From the NCBI GenBank assembly GCA_017935565.1, contig JAGBHK010000017.1:1-64000 (forward strand): a DNA stretch of 64,000 nt. The letters are read 5' to 3'. The notes under the pieces were generated by a model. The model was not told the DNA's origin, ran no database searches, and worked only from the letters and a program-made list of their open reading frames with translations. This document shows, piece after piece, positions 40,311 through 49,985 of this stretch (position 1 is the first letter of the stretch; the number at the start of each line of letters is the position of its first letter). The translations under genes were made by a program, and so were the position numbers. This stretch comes from Lachnospiraceae bacterium (lineage in GTDB: Bacteria > Bacillota > Clostridia > Lachnospirales > Lachnospiraceae).

Positions 40311-42762
40311 ACGTTTTTTGAAAATGATTATTTCGGTCTTCATTTTCTTAGGAATAGTGGCATTTCATATGTACGGAGTGTACAATGCTGGTTCCGAGGA
40401 TGAAGAGGTATTGGCGGAAAGTACATTGCCTGTTGTGGCGGTACTTTTTGAAGATATGAGAATAAATAATCTGTGTGGTTATACAATGGATATGGAAGTG
40501 GAGTATATGCGCGATAACATTACTCCGATAAACGATGATAATTCATTGGAAATTATTATCGACCGTTATGAAAATAGTATCGTTAATATTTCTTACGAAA
40601 TTAGAAGTATTGATGGTACTCGTTTGATTGAAGAAAAGACATTGGATTATTTTGAAGTTAAAAATGACAATGTGTTGGTTGAACTTGAATTGAGTAATAT
40701 TTTGGAATACGATACAGAATATATGCTCAATGTGATTTTGGTTACGGAGAGTCATGAAAAGGTTAATTATTACACAAGAATTATCAAGGAGTCGAAATCT
40801 ACAGTAGGGGCGTACATTAAATATGTTAAGGACTTTAGCAGTAGCACTTTTGATAAGGAAGAATTTGGCGAATATAAGGCGTCTTTGGAGCGATACGGTG
40901 TAAATGATGATACGAATTATGGTATTGTAAATAATGGTTCGGACAATGATTCTATTACTTGGGGCAACTTGAAGCCAAAATATGCATCACAGCCAGTTGT
41001 GCAGGTGAAGGAAATTCTTGGAGATATCAGTTGTATTGAACTTAAGTATATGGTTGAAATTACAAACGAATATGGAAATGTCCAATATTACAATGTAACG
41101 GAGTATTTTAGAGTTCGTCAAGGAAATACAATGATGTATGTCTACGTGTATGAACGTAAGATGGAGCAATTATTCGAATGTAATAATGCCAATGTTACAG
41201 ATTCGCGAATTAATGTTGGTATTGATAGTGACCTTGATATTGAGTTTAGTGAAAGTCCAACGGGTTCATTTATTTCCTTTGTAAAAGAGAGAAATTTATG
41301 GTTTTTGGATGTAAATGAAAATGTTATGGTTAACATTTTTTCAATGGATTCAGGAATTACAGACGATGTAAGAAATAAATTTGATAACAGTGATATTGAA
41401 ATTGTTTCGACCAACAAGGATGGCGATGTTTTGTTTTTGGTATACGGCTATATGAACCGCGGTGTGCATGAAGGCAAAATTGGAGTTGCATTATATCAAT
41501 ATACTCACGAATCTAAATCCGTGGAGGAACTTGTATTTGTTCCATCGAAGAATTCGTATTATATTCTTAAGGAAAACATTGGTAAGTTTGCTTATATTAC
41601 TTCAGATGATTTATTATATTTGATGATTGAAGATAGTATTTATACAATTACATTTGATAGTAATGAGTATGTACTTTTGGTAAGTGGCTTACGTGAGGGC
41701 AATTTCATTATTAGCGATGACAATACTATGGTTGCATGGCATGAAAATGGTAGTTTATATGAGTCGTCGACTATACGAGTTATCGACATTGAAAATAGTG
41801 AGGATTATGTAATCAAGGCGCCTGAAGGTGAATACGTTAAGGTGTGTGGCTTTGTTCAGCACGACTTAGTGTATGGAACTGCAAGGATAAGCGATATTGA
41901 AAAATATGCTACAGAAGATTATAAATTCCCTATGTATAAGTTAAATGTTAAGGTTGCAGGTTCGGACAATGAAGAAGAATATTTAAAAGAAGGATACTAT
42001 ATTAATTCGATTTCAATAAAAGATAATGTAATTAACTTGGATAGAGTTGTTAGAAACGAAGAGGGTGTGCTGGTTGGTGCCAGTGAAGATCAGTTTGTAA
42101 ACAAGATCGCAGGTGAAACACAGTTATCTGAAATTTCGTATATTGCAACGGATTTAAAAAGAAAAGAGCTAGTTATTATTAAGGCTTTTGCCCCTGAAAG
42201 CGGCAACACGCTTACGATAGGTGAGGTTTCAGACATTGTTTACACCAATGCAAATGCTCTGACGGTTGAAAAGGGTGATGACTATGTTGATAACAAATAC
42301 TATTTGTACGCAAATGGTGGATTATACCTTTCTACAGAAGATATATCATTGGCAGTCACCAAAGCGCAGGAAAAATATGGTGTAGTTGTGGATGGTAAGG
42401 GCGAGTATGTTTTTGCCAGAATGAGTAAAACTAACGGAACATCAATCACTGGTGTTAAGGAAATTTTAGAAAAAGGTTATGCTAATTTAAGCGAAGTGGC
42501 AGCAGACGAAAACATAAATGTTCTTGATATTTCGGGAGCAAGTAGTGAGACAATATTCTATTTCACTTCGAAAAATATGCCTGTTGTAACCAAGTTGCCT
42601 GACGAGGGATTGGTTGTAATTAGTGCTCACAGCGGTTATGCCACATTGATAAATGAAGTAGAATTTACTCATCTTTGGACAAGAGAAGTTTTTTATATGG
42701 ATTATGATGAGGCATTGGAAAAACTTGATATTAATAAAAGATATATAGTTATTGAAAAATAA
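40303..42762 (+). CDS. Large membrane-anchored extracellular protein, unknown function
   Basis: The 819-aa chain has one N-terminal TM/signal anchor (about 7-27). The rest is extracytoplasmic: Ig-like beta strands to about 165, then an array of beta-propeller-like strands (NFIISDDNTMVAWHENGSLY, ESSTIRVIDIENSED) to about 700, and a final alpha/beta domain. No named domain can be assigned. It overlaps the methyltransferase gene by 8 nt. The propeller reading is from strand periodicity only. Confidence 0.75.
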   Translation: MNKRFLKMIISVFIFLGIVAFHMYGVYNAGSEDEEVLAESTLPVVAVLFEDMRINNLCGYTMDMEVEYMRDNITPINDDNSLEIIIDRYENSIVNISYEIRSIDGTRLIEEKTLDYFEVKNDNVLVELELSNILEYDTEYMLNVILVTESHEKVNYYTRIIKESKSTVGAYIKYVKDFSSSTFDKEEFGEYKASLERYGVNDDTNYGIVNNGSDNDSITWGNLKPKYASQPVVQVKEILGDISCIELKYMVEITNEYGNVQYYNVTEYFRVRQGNTMMYVYVYERKMEQLFECNNANVTDSRINVGIDSDLDIEFSESPTGSFISFVKERNLWFLDVNENVMVNIFSMDSGITDDVRNKFDNSDIEIVSTNKDGDVLFLVYGYMNRGVHEGKIGVALYQYTHESKSVEELVFVPSKNSYYILKENIGKFAYITSDDLLYLMIEDSIYTITFDSNEYVLLVSGLREGNFIISDDNTMVAWHENGSLYESSTIRVIDIENSEDYVIKAPEGEYVKVCGFVQHDLVYGTARISDIEKYATEDYKFPMYKLNVKVAGSDNEEEYLKEGYYINSISIKDNVINLDRVVRNEEGVLVGASEDQFVNKIAGETQLSEISYIATDLKRKELVIIKAFAPESGNTLTIGEVSDIVYTNANALTVEKGDDYVDNKYYLYANGGLYLSTEDISLAVTKAQEKYGVVVDGKGEYVFARMSKTNGTSITGVKEILEKGYANLSEVAADENINVLDISGASSETIFYFTSKNMPVVTKLPDEGLVVISAHSGYATLINEVEFTHLWTREVFYMDYDEALEKLDINKRYIVIEK

Positions 42763-42803
42763 TTTTTCTTGTAATATAATGGCTATGTATTAATGAATAA
42801 ATT

Positions 42804-42821
42804 GAGCGTTTACGCTTCAGA
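42804..42821 (+). promoter_or_regulatory. Leader hairpin before the DUF1858 gene
   Basis: TGAGCG-TTTA-CGCTTCA with one bulged T, ending a few bases before TAGGAGG. Confidence 0.45.
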
Positions 42822-42835
42822 TAGGAGGAAATATT

Positions 42836-43027
42836 ATGGCAGTAACAAAGGATATGCTTATTGGTCAGATTGTACAGTCAAATCCAGATTATATTCCTGT
42901 TCTGTTAAATGCAGGTATGCATTGTCTTGGATGCCCATCAGCACAGGGTGAATCATTAGAGGAAGCTTGTATGGTTCATGGAATCGAAGTTGATGAGTTA
43001 GTTGAAGAATTAAACAAGGTTGGTTAA
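42836..43027 (+). CDS. DUF1858 protein (hybrid-cluster-associated disulfide family)
   Basis: A 63-aa protein matching DUF1858/TIGR03980: [20 protein letters not shown], then the redox-like [19 protein letters not shown] (C-x2-C). These small proteins occur near hybrid-cluster or nitrogen-oxide related proteins, where a thiol role is suggested. None of those genes is adjacent here. AGGAGG precedes ATG; terminator follows. Confidence 0.9.
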   Translation: MAVTKDMLIGQIVQSNPDYIPVLLNAGMHCLGCPSAQGESLEEACMVHGIEVDELVEELNKVG

Positions 43028-43031
43028 TAAT

Positions 43032-43066
43032 GAAAAACCGCGCTATATGTTTAGCGCGGTTTTGTT
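43032..43066. terminator. Convergent terminator between the DUF1858 gene and mecA
   Basis: AAAACCGCGCTA pairs with TAGCGCGGTTTT, A run before and T run after. Confidence 0.88.
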
Positions 43067-43070
43067 TTGT

Positions 43071-43859
43071 CTATTCAATAGACTGCAACTTCTGGAGTGC
43101 TTTTCCGTTGATAATCTTTTTATAATGTTTTTTAAAATATGCTTCATTAGCATCTGCACCTTTATATACGCTACCATATTCTGACAAAATGTTGCATACT
43201 TTGTTAAAGTTTTCAGCGCTTGCATTAGATTTACTAACAACAAGTAAGTATACATTTTCAGGGGATTTGTAAAGAGAATTAGAACCTGCGTAAATATCTT
43301 TTACAATCTTTGAAACATTAACCAAAGCATCCAAATTGTCAAATGCATATATAAATTTAATGTTAGGCTGTTTTTCCTTCTTTTCTTTTTTAGAAGTTTT
43401 AGCTTCTTCCTTCTTTTTAATAGCTTCTGCTAAAGGAATAAATGCATCTTCGCCACGCTCAAAGGCTGATTTTAATTCCTGCTTTACATGATTAAATAAA
43501 TCGAGAATGTCTGGAGATGGTGGAAATGCGCCTTCTTCGCCGTCAATTTCTTCCATATCCATATCGTCCATTGATGGAGCAAATTTAGAAAATCTTGTAT
43601 CTAACTCCTCTGGATCATCAACTTTTGTGATTAATAACACTATACAGTCGCTAGACACTGGAATAGCTTCAATCATTAAAGGTATATCATCCGCTTCAAA
43701 TCCAAATTCATTAGAAGCCTGCTGCATCATATCCCTAAAAAGATTTTTTGCCTTCTCTGTACCGTAAGCTAATTCGCTAATCTTTATCTGTCTTGATGCT
43801 AAATCTGATTTATTTAAAGTGCATTTTATCTGATTATCATTAATTTTTTCTATTTTCAT
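43071..43859 (-). CDS. mecA: Adaptor protein MecA
   Basis: The N-terminal domain KIEKINDNQIKCTLNKSDLA, SELAYGTEKAKNLFRDMMQQ and PLMIEAIPVSSDCIVLLITK matches MecA. An acidic/Lys linker (about 110-165) and the ClpC-binding C-terminal domain (IKFIYAFDNLDALVNVSKIV) follow. MecA delivers substrates to ClpC/ClpP for degradation. At 262 aa it has the usual length. ATG 43859 follows AAAGGTG; the longer in-frame start at 43913 lacks a ribosome site. Confidence 0.9.
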   Translation of the reverse strand: MKIEKINDNQIKCTLNKSDLASRQIKISELAYGTEKAKNLFRDMMQQASNEFGFEADDIPLMIEAIPVSSDCIVLLITKVDDPEELDTRFSKFAPSMDDMDMEEIDGEEGAFPPSPDILDLFNHVKQELKSAFERGEDAFIPLAEAIKKKEEAKTSKKEKKEKQPNIKFIYAFDNLDALVNVSKIVKDIYAGSNSLYKSPENVYLLVVSKSNASAENFNKVCNILSEYGSVYKGADANEAYFKKHYKKIINGKALQKLQSIE

Positions 43860-44034
43860 ATAAACACACACCTTTCTTAACTGTGTTGTATATATAGTAT
43901 ACCCTATTATCAATTCATATGTAAAGTAGAATATCGTTAATTAAATGGAATATTTTTATTGAAAACTACAAAATTTTCATATAAAAGTTCGTGAATAATA
44001 ACGATAATAAAAAAACTACTTGTAAAATAAAAAA

Positions 44035-45486
44035 ATGTTGCATATAATTTTTTCATGGGGAATTTCCTTGAAAACGAAAGGAGGAAGAAAAAGGGAAAAA
44101 GGAAATATATTATTAAACAGATATTTTATTCTTGATACTCTTTATTCATCTGAGAATAGTAGAGTATACTTATCTAAACATCTAAGTCTTGATGATTATA
44201 GAATCATTAAAAGACTACAAAAAACTCTAGTTTGTGAGGAATGTTTTCACAACGAAGCGAATGTGCTAAAAAATCTTAAGCACGATGGTATCCCGATTAT
44301 TTACGATATTGAAGAAGGACAGGATGCATATTACATTATAGAAGAATACATTAATGGTACAAGTTTGTATGATTATGTTAAAGAAAATGGGCCTATGTCG
44401 GAAGAGTTGACGGCTAATTTTGGTGTACAAATTTGTGAAATTATATCTTATTTGCATAAGCAAAAACCAGAGCCTATATTGTATTTGGATTTGAAACCAC
44501 AGAACCTTATCGTTAATAATGGAAAAATATATCTAGTCGATTTTGGGAATTCTATGTTTGTCAGCGCCAATAGACGATATATGAGCGGAACCAAAGGATA
44601 TGCAGCGCCTGAACAGTATGACTTTAAGGGTATTGGAACATCTACAGATATATACGGAATAGGTGCTATACTATATTTTATGCTTAAGGGAACTAATCTA
44701 GACAAATATGAGCAGAAAAACTTAGAGTTTGATAGTGAGATGTCGGAAAAATTCAAAAAAATTATTATTCAATGTATGCTGCCATATGATGAACGTATTG
44801 GTGATGCGTTGGTGGTAGCAACCAATCTTAATGAGATTATTCATGAAAAAATACGCAAAAAAAGAGAGAACAAAAAAGAAAATAAAAATTTAGGAACTCC
44901 CCTCACAATATCTGTAGTGGGAACGGAAAAACATATTGGTGTTACACATCTGTCATTAGCTTTGGCAAGTCGGCTTAATGAAATAGGAGTCAGGACTATG
45001 TATGAAGATTGTGATGGTAATGTTGTTAGAAGTATTTATAAAAATTGTGATAAATGTAGGTTATCTTCGGGAATTTACTATTACGAAAATATTATTATGA
45101 AAAATTCTTATAGTGAAATCGTAAATTTGAAAGAGGATGTTGATTGCAAAATTTTAGATACTGGTCGGTATAATGGTCAGAAAATTCCAAAGGATTCAGA
45201 TTTTTTTATCATTGTTTCGGGGACGAAACCATGGGAAATAGAGGATTCATTGGAGATTAAGAGACGAGTTTTTGCTGATTTTGATAGTGATAAAATTGTG
45301 TTTTTAAGCAATTTTTCAATAAATGCTGAAGACAAATGTATACCTGTATGCATTAATCCTTTCTTTCGTAGTGCAGATATAAATAGCTTTTTAGATACGG
45401 TGATTAACAGGGTGTTTAAGGAGGAAAATGTTTTTAAAGAAAAAGATAAAAAGAGGATACCTGGATTCTTTAAGAGAAAGAAATGA
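44035..45486 (+). CDS. Serine/threonine kinase fused to a degenerate ParA/MinD-like domain
   Basis: Residues 25-280 are a eukaryotic-type kinase: RIIKRLQKT (ATP Lys), ILYLDLKPQNLIV (HRD-like LD, Asn), LVDFGNS (DFG), GTKGYAAPEQYDFKG (activation segment). From about 295 a MinD/ParA-like fold begins with SVVGTEKHIGVTHLSLALA; the Walker A lysines are absent. No TM segment is seen. The start is unsure: ATG 44035 has no ribosome site, and AAAGGAGG (44079-44086) has no standard start at the right distance in this frame; TTG 44068 is another option. It overlaps the next gene by 59 nt. Confidence 0.8.
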   Translation: MLHIIFSWGISLKTKGGRKREKGNILLNRYFILDTLYSSENSRVYLSKHLSLDDYRIIKRLQKTLVCEECFHNEANVLKNLKHDGIPIIYDIEEGQDAYYIIEEYINGTSLYDYVKENGPMSEELTANFGVQICEIISYLHKQKPEPILYLDLKPQNLIVNNGKIYLVDFGNSMFVSANRRYMSGTKGYAAPEQYDFKGIGTSTDIYGIGAILYFMLKGTNLDKYEQKNLEFDSEMSEKFKKIIIQCMLPYDERIGDALVVATNLNEIIHEKIRKKRENKKENKNLGTPLTISVVGTEKHIGVTHLSLALASRLNEIGVRTMYEDCDGNVVRSIYKNCDKCRLSSGIYYYENIIMKNSYSEIVNLKEDVDCKILDTGRYNGQKIPKDSDFFIIVSGTKPWEIEDSLEIKRRVFADFDSDKIVFLSNFSINAEDKCIPVCINPFFRSADINSFLDTVINRVFKEENVFKEKDKKRIPGFFKRKK

Positions 45487-46048
45487 CATTAAAATTGTTG
45501 GGGTAATGGGATGCTATAAGGGCGTTGGTGTTACAACTATATCCATTGCGATGGCTAATTATCTTGCAGAAATAATGTCAGCAAAGACGGCGATATTAGA
45601 ATGTAATGAATCGGGTGATTTTTGCAGTATGGGTCAGTTATACATAGATGCAAATGATATTAAGAGCAGTTATTCCATTGGGAAGGTTACATATTTCTTC
45701 GAAGTAAGTTTTGATGAATTCATTGCCACACACGCAAAACGCTTTGAGTATGTGATTGTAGATATGGGGTGTTGTTTGAAAAATGATATGGATTTATTGT
45801 ATCGATTGGACTACAAAATTTTGCTGGGTTCTATAATGCCTTATAAGTTGTCGGACCAGAAATTGGTTATGGATGAATTAGGAAGTGCAAGAATTTTGGA
45901 TAGTTGTCTTTGCCTTTTGAATGGTGACGAAAAGAATGTGAAAGAGTATTCCTTAAAAAACAAAATTAATTCATTACAGGCTCCAATGATTGCGAACCCT
46001 TACATTATCGAAAATAAGCTAGTTAATTTCTTTCAATTATTGTTTTAG
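45428..46048 (+). CDS. ParA/MinD-like protein with altered Walker A
   Basis: A 206-aa protein: IKIVGVMGCYKGVGVTTISIA resembles a deviant Walker A (KGG.GKT) but has KGVGVTT, so the conserved second Lys is missing. AILECNESGDFCSMGQL and YVIVDMGC match the switch I/II regions. ATP binding may be weak or absent. It overlaps the kinase-fusion gene by 59 nt and precedes the SAF gene by 12 nt. ATG follows AAGGAGGAAA. It may be the partner of the similar domain in the kinase protein. Confidence 0.75.
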   Translation: MFLKKKIKRGYLDSLRERNDIKIVGVMGCYKGVGVTTISIAMANYLAEIMSAKTAILECNESGDFCSMGQLYIDANDIKSSYSIGKVTYFFEVSFDEFIATHAKRFEYVIVDMGCCLKNDMDLLYRLDYKILLGSIMPYKLSDQKLVMDELGSARILDSCLCLLNGDEKNVKEYSLKNKINSLQAPMIANPYIIENKLVNFFQLLF

Positions 46049-46060
46049 GAGGTAATGTAT

Positions 46061-46855
46061 ATGGCAGTAATAAGAACTGGAAAATCCAGACTTGTTAAAG
46101 CAGGAGTTGTGGGAGCGGTAATTGTTCTTGTACCGACCGTGATTGCAGGAGTTATATTTGCTATGAATTTGACTAAAAAGCAAAAAAATCTAGATGAGGC
46201 AAATGAACTGCTTGGCAGGTATAGGATTGGAACGGTTTGCGTTCTTAACAAAGATATGAAGCAAGGACAGGTAATAAAATCTGAAGATATCAAGATGGTT
46301 GAAGGTGTTTTTAATGAAAAAGGCTATAACCACAAAATGGAAGACTACGTAGGTAAAGTCATGAAAACATCGGCTAAAGAGGGCACAATTTTAAATGAAT
46401 ATGTGTTGCAGGATGAGGCGAAAGAAGGTAAGGATATGAGAACGTATTATATTGACTATGTTGAAATTCCTTCAAATGCATCATCTGGAATGAAGTTTGA
46501 TATTAGGATTTGTTTTCCTAATGGCGAGGATTATCTGATAGCCACAAATAAAAGTATTAATGTTAGAGACGAAGAGGGTTTTTATATTGATTTGACTCGC
46601 TATGAGGCATTGCTTTTGTCCAGTGCAAAGGTTGACCAAATTGTCTATGATGGAACTAAAATATATGCGGTGGTTTATGCAACAGGCTTTGAGAAAGACG
46701 AAGTTGTGACATACCCTGTAAATAATTATGTTTTTGATTTAGGACAATGGGAACCAAACATTATTGAAACATTTTCAGAAGAAATGTTTAACAGAAGACA
46801 GACACTTGAAGAAAATCTAATGGATTTTATGGGTGTCGCTAATAAATTACAATAA
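46061..46855 (+). CDS. SAF-domain membrane protein (CpaB-like)
   Basis: A 264-aa protein with one N-terminal TM segment (about 14-36: VVGAVIVLVPTVIAGVIFAM). An SAF domain follows (RIGTVCVLNKDMKQGQVIKS ... MKTSAKEGTILNEYVLQ) and then a beta-rich C-terminal part. The order matches CpaB/RcpC of Flp/Tad pili, yet no pilin, TadA ATPase or secretin gene is near. Start ATG 46061 lies 8 nt after AGGAGG; an ATG two codons earlier is too close. Confidence 0.8.
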   Translation: MAVIRTGKSRLVKAGVVGAVIVLVPTVIAGVIFAMNLTKKQKNLDEANELLGRYRIGTVCVLNKDMKQGQVIKSEDIKMVEGVFNEKGYNHKMEDYVGKVMKTSAKEGTILNEYVLQDEAKEGKDMRTYYIDYVEIPSNASSGMKFDIRICFPNGEDYLIATNKSINVRDEEGFYIDLTRYEALLLSSAKVDQIVYDGTKIYAVVYATGFEKDEVVTYPVNNYVFDLGQWEPNIIETFSEEMFNRRQTLEENLMDFMGVANKLQ

Positions 46856-46927
46856 AATAAACGGGCCTTTAGGTAAAATATATATCACAAAATTAGGCAT
46901 GATAGGTACCGGTTGGAGGACAATAAG

Positions 46928-47131
46928 TTGAAAGAAATAGACAAAAAACTGTTAGAAGAACTGGATACTTTGCATAGAAAGGGCGTGAGAATAACCCTTG
47001 AGGGACATGAATATAGTCCTGTAGGGATTACAAAAGAAATATCGGTACACGAGGAATCCAATTATATGCGAGATTATATATTGGATGATAAAGGGAAACT
47101 GATTGAACTAGGTTTTTATTATATAGAGTAA
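46928..47131 (+). CDS. Small hypothetical protein (67 aa)
   Basis: A TTG start 8 nt after GGAGG gives KEIDKKLLEELDTLHRKGVR, then EGHEYSPVGITKEISVHEES. It looks like a small alpha/beta protein; no family is recognised. It follows the kinase/SAF group by 72 nt. The A+T-rich gap after it (47146-47185) has short GATTTAA repeats. Confidence 0.55.
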   Translation: MKEIDKKLLEELDTLHRKGVRITLEGHEYSPVGITKEISVHEESNYMRDYILDDKGKLIELGFYYIE

Positions 47132-47329
47132 TTTAAAAATTTACTTATTTAGGATTTAAGATTTAAAATTTAAGATTTAAGATATGTGCATATTTGCGGG
47201 TAAAGATATGGAAATTCTACACACTACAAGGAATTTACTTATCGGGTTGGTGGGAAAAATATTATATAGAATATGCAGAAGAAATGTGGTAGAATATAAT
47301 CCTACACTTATATTTTGGAGAGGATTACT

Positions 47330-49072
47330 ATGTTGAAGAAGATTATGATGTTTATTCTTGTGGCACTTACATTGAATTTTACTGCTTGTTCGTGCAATGA
47401 GGATAAGGTTAATGATACAAGAAAAGATTTAAAGGAGTTTTACGGTTATAGCGAGATTTCTGGAAAAGATACATACATTGTTGTATGTGATGGAAATAAG
47501 CTTGGAATGGGATTTAAAGAGGATGGAAAAGTATATGTTCCTTACACTGAGTATAGGAAAAATATTGATAATAAATGTTACATAGATAAGAATGAAAATA
47601 TGTTTATATATACAACAGCTAACAATATTTATGATAGTTATGTTGGTGGTAGTGAATATACGGATATTGACGGAAATTCATCTGTATATGATGTGCAACC
47701 TTCGTTGGAAGTAAACGGAGAATATTATGTATGCCTTGATTTTGTTAAAGAAATGGGAAAAAAGGTAGAATACAAATTAGTTGAAGAACCTAATAGAATA
47801 GTTGTTACATCAATATTTGAGAATAAGGTTGCAAGTGCTACTAAAGATACTGAACTTAGAATTGATGCAAGTGATAGAACAGATATTTTAACTTCTGTAA
47901 AAGAAGGGGACAAGCTGATTTTCGTGGAGGAAAAGGAAGAATATACATTGGTTACAAACAGTGATGGTGTTACAGGGTATATTTTGACATCTGCTGTGGG
48001 AGATTTTGAGGCTAATGTTATTGATAGAGCAGAAAAACCGGATGAATATTCACACTTTGTCATGGATGAGAAAGTATGCTTAGGATGGCATCAGATGGAA
48101 TATGCTTCGGGAAATGATAAGTTAGGCGAATTAATTAGGGATGCAGAACCTCTTAATGTTATTTCGCCGACTTGGTATAAATTACTTGATGAAAATGGTA
48201 ATATTGAAAGTTTATCAGATGCTAATTATGTAAAGAAGGCTCATGACAAGGGTATTGAAGTATGGGCTTTAATAAGTGACTTTGTGTATAATGATAATGA
48301 CGAGTTTATGATTACAAATGTTATTTCCCATACAACATCTCGTAGAAATCTTATTAAAAATCTTATGGAAGATGTGAAGGAAAATGATATTGACGGTATT
48401 AATGTGGACTTCGAATGTATAGGAATCGCTGTGGCAGATGATTATGTAGAGTTTATATGTGAATTATCAGTGTTTTGCAGAAAAGAAAACATTGTGTTAT
48501 CTGTAGATATGTACGTGCCTACAAGTTTTAATGAATATTATAACAGAGAAACTGTTCTTGAAGTGGCTGATTATTTGATGGTTATGGGCTATGATGAGCA
48601 TTGGTCTGGTGGTGATAGTGCAGGTTCGGTGGCATCACTTCCTTATGTTGAAAAAGGTATTGTAGATACTATTGCGTCAGGCGATAGTAACAGAGTTGTT
48701 AATGCGATTCCGTTTTATACAAGAATTTGGTCGGAAACACCAGTAGAATTTGCAGAAGATGGTTCTCATATTGTTGAGGATAATGTAAAGGGCAGTTATG
48801 CGTTAGATAGTCGTGCAGTAGGTCTTGGAACTGCAGAAAAAGAGTTAGACAAATTAGGCATAAATAAGTTTTGGGTTGAGGATCTTTCGCAGTATTATGC
48901 AGAATATGAGGATGGAAATAGTTTGATGAGAGTTTGGTTGGAAGAAGAAAAATCTATTGGGGCGAAGTTGGATGTTATGAAAAAACATAATGTCGGTGGT
49001 GTTGCTTGTTGGAGACTTGGCCTAGAAGAAGATTGGGTTTGGGACCTTATTTCAAAATATGTTAATGAATAA
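47330..49072 (+). CDS. GH18-family lipoprotein (SleL/YaaH-like)
   Basis: A 580-aa lipoprotein (FTAC, Cys20). Residues 30-160 form a copper-amine-oxidase-like beta domain (LEVNGEYYVCLDFVKEMGKK). An SH3-like domain follows (KDTELRIDASDRTDILTSVK ... GYILTSAV), then a GH18 barrel with DIDGINVDFE (catalytic Glu) and YLMVMGYDEHW. It probably cleaves peptidoglycan or another N-acetylglucosamine polymer at the cell surface; SleL acts in spore cortex breakdown. ATG 47330 follows GGAGAGG. The next gene is a cell-wall amidase. Confidence 0.87.
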   Translation: MLKKIMMFILVALTLNFTACSCNEDKVNDTRKDLKEFYGYSEISGKDTYIVVCDGNKLGMGFKEDGKVYVPYTEYRKNIDNKCYIDKNENMFIYTTANNIYDSYVGGSEYTDIDGNSSVYDVQPSLEVNGEYYVCLDFVKEMGKKVEYKLVEEPNRIVVTSIFENKVASATKDTELRIDASDRTDILTSVKEGDKLIFVEEKEEYTLVTNSDGVTGYILTSAVGDFEANVIDRAEKPDEYSHFVMDEKVCLGWHQMEYASGNDKLGELIRDAEPLNVISPTWYKLLDENGNIESLSDANYVKKAHDKGIEVWALISDFVYNDNDEFMITNVISHTTSRRNLIKNLMEDVKENDIDGINVDFECIGIAVADDYVEFICELSVFCRKENIVLSVDMYVPTSFNEYYNRETVLEVADYLMVMGYDEHWSGGDSAGSVASLPYVEKGIVDTIASGDSNRVVNAIPFYTRIWSETPVEFAEDGSHIVEDNVKGSYALDSRAVGLGTAEKELDKLGINKFWVEDLSQYYAEYEDGNSLMRVWLEEEKSIGAKLDVMKKHNVGGVACWRLGLEEDWVWDLISKYVNE

Positions 49073-49123
49073 GAATATTTTAAATTCATATAATTAACAG
49101 AAAATATTTATAAGTGGGATGTA

Positions 49124-49822
49124 GTGAATAGGAAAATTGAAATCTTTATGGCAGTTGTGATGCTTGGAGTGCTTTGTATGCTTTGCTTTGGTATGGATAA
49201 TGTTAAAGCAAAGAGTGGGTCAGATTTAAAACAAGGAAAATTTACAGTTGTATTAGATGCCGGACATGGAGGTGTTGACCCTGGAAAAGTGGGCGTAAAT
49301 GGGTGCATTGAAAGTGAAATAAATCTAGAGATTGTAAAAAAAATGGCATCATATTTAGAAGGTGAAGGAATTGACGTAGTGCTGACACGCACAGATGAAA
49401 ATGGTTTGTATGACGAAAATGCCAGCAATAAGAAGAAGTCGGATATGAATAAGCGATGTGAGATGATTGAAGAAATTAATCCTGATTTGTTAATAAGTAT
49501 CCATCAAAATAGTTATTCGTCAGAAGGTGTGAAAGGAGCTCAGGTTTTTTATTATAAAGGCTCAAAAGAAGGGGAAAAGCTAGCGACATTACTTCAAGAT
49601 CGACTTATAAAGGATGTTGACCCGGAAAATGGGAGGGAATGTAAAGACAATAATAATTATTATATAATAAAAAATGTTGAGTGTCCGGCAGTCATAGTAG
49701 AATGTGGATTTTTATCAAATTATTCGGAAGCAGAGTTGCTTACCAGTGCGGATTATCAAGAAAAAATAGCAAGAGCTATAGGTAGTGGTGTAATAGATTA
49801 TTTAGAGAACAGCAAACGGTAG
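49124..49822 (+). CDS. cwlD: N-acetylmuramoyl-L-alanine amidase (CwlD-like)
   Basis: The 232-aa protein has a signal-anchor segment (6-24) and an Amidase_3 domain with all zinc and catalytic residues: VLDAGHGGVDPG (His), IESEINLEIV (Glu), LISIHQNSYSS (His), VIVECGFLSN (Glu). Size and YYIIKNVECPAVIVECGFLS fit CwlD, which makes muramic delta-lactam in the spore cortex. GTG start with a weak site. The GH18 gene lies just upstream. The CwlD assignment, rather than a general amidase, is likely but not certain. Confidence 0.85.
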   Translation: MNRKIEIFMAVVMLGVLCMLCFGMDNVKAKSGSDLKQGKFTVVLDAGHGGVDPGKVGVNGCIESEINLEIVKKMASYLEGEGIDVVLTRTDENGLYDENASNKKKSDMNKRCEMIEEINPDLLISIHQNSYSSEGVKGAQVFYYKGSKEGEKLATLLQDRLIKDVDPENGRECKDNNNYYIIKNVECPAVIVECGFLSNYSEAELLTSADYQEKIARAIGSGVIDYLENSKR

Positions 49823-49985
49823 TTAGTGCGTAATTATGAAAATTCTCTAAAATTATAAAATTTTACTTGTTATAATGCAGGGTAAAGATGTATAATAGGG
49901 ATATGAACGCCTTTATGATTCGACGTTCCTAGCGAGCGAAAAAAGGTACTAAAAAAATGATATATATTTAAGGAGGAACAATTAA

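Noticed and set aside
44035..46855. Flp/Tad pilus locus
   Set aside because: Only the CpaB-like SAF protein and CpaE-like domains are present; no prepilin, TadA, TadB/C or peptidase gene is near.
49905..49960. Structured leader before araA
   Set aside because: Short complementary pieces (GAACG/CGTTC, TTCG/CGAA) exist, but no single convincing fold was found by eye.
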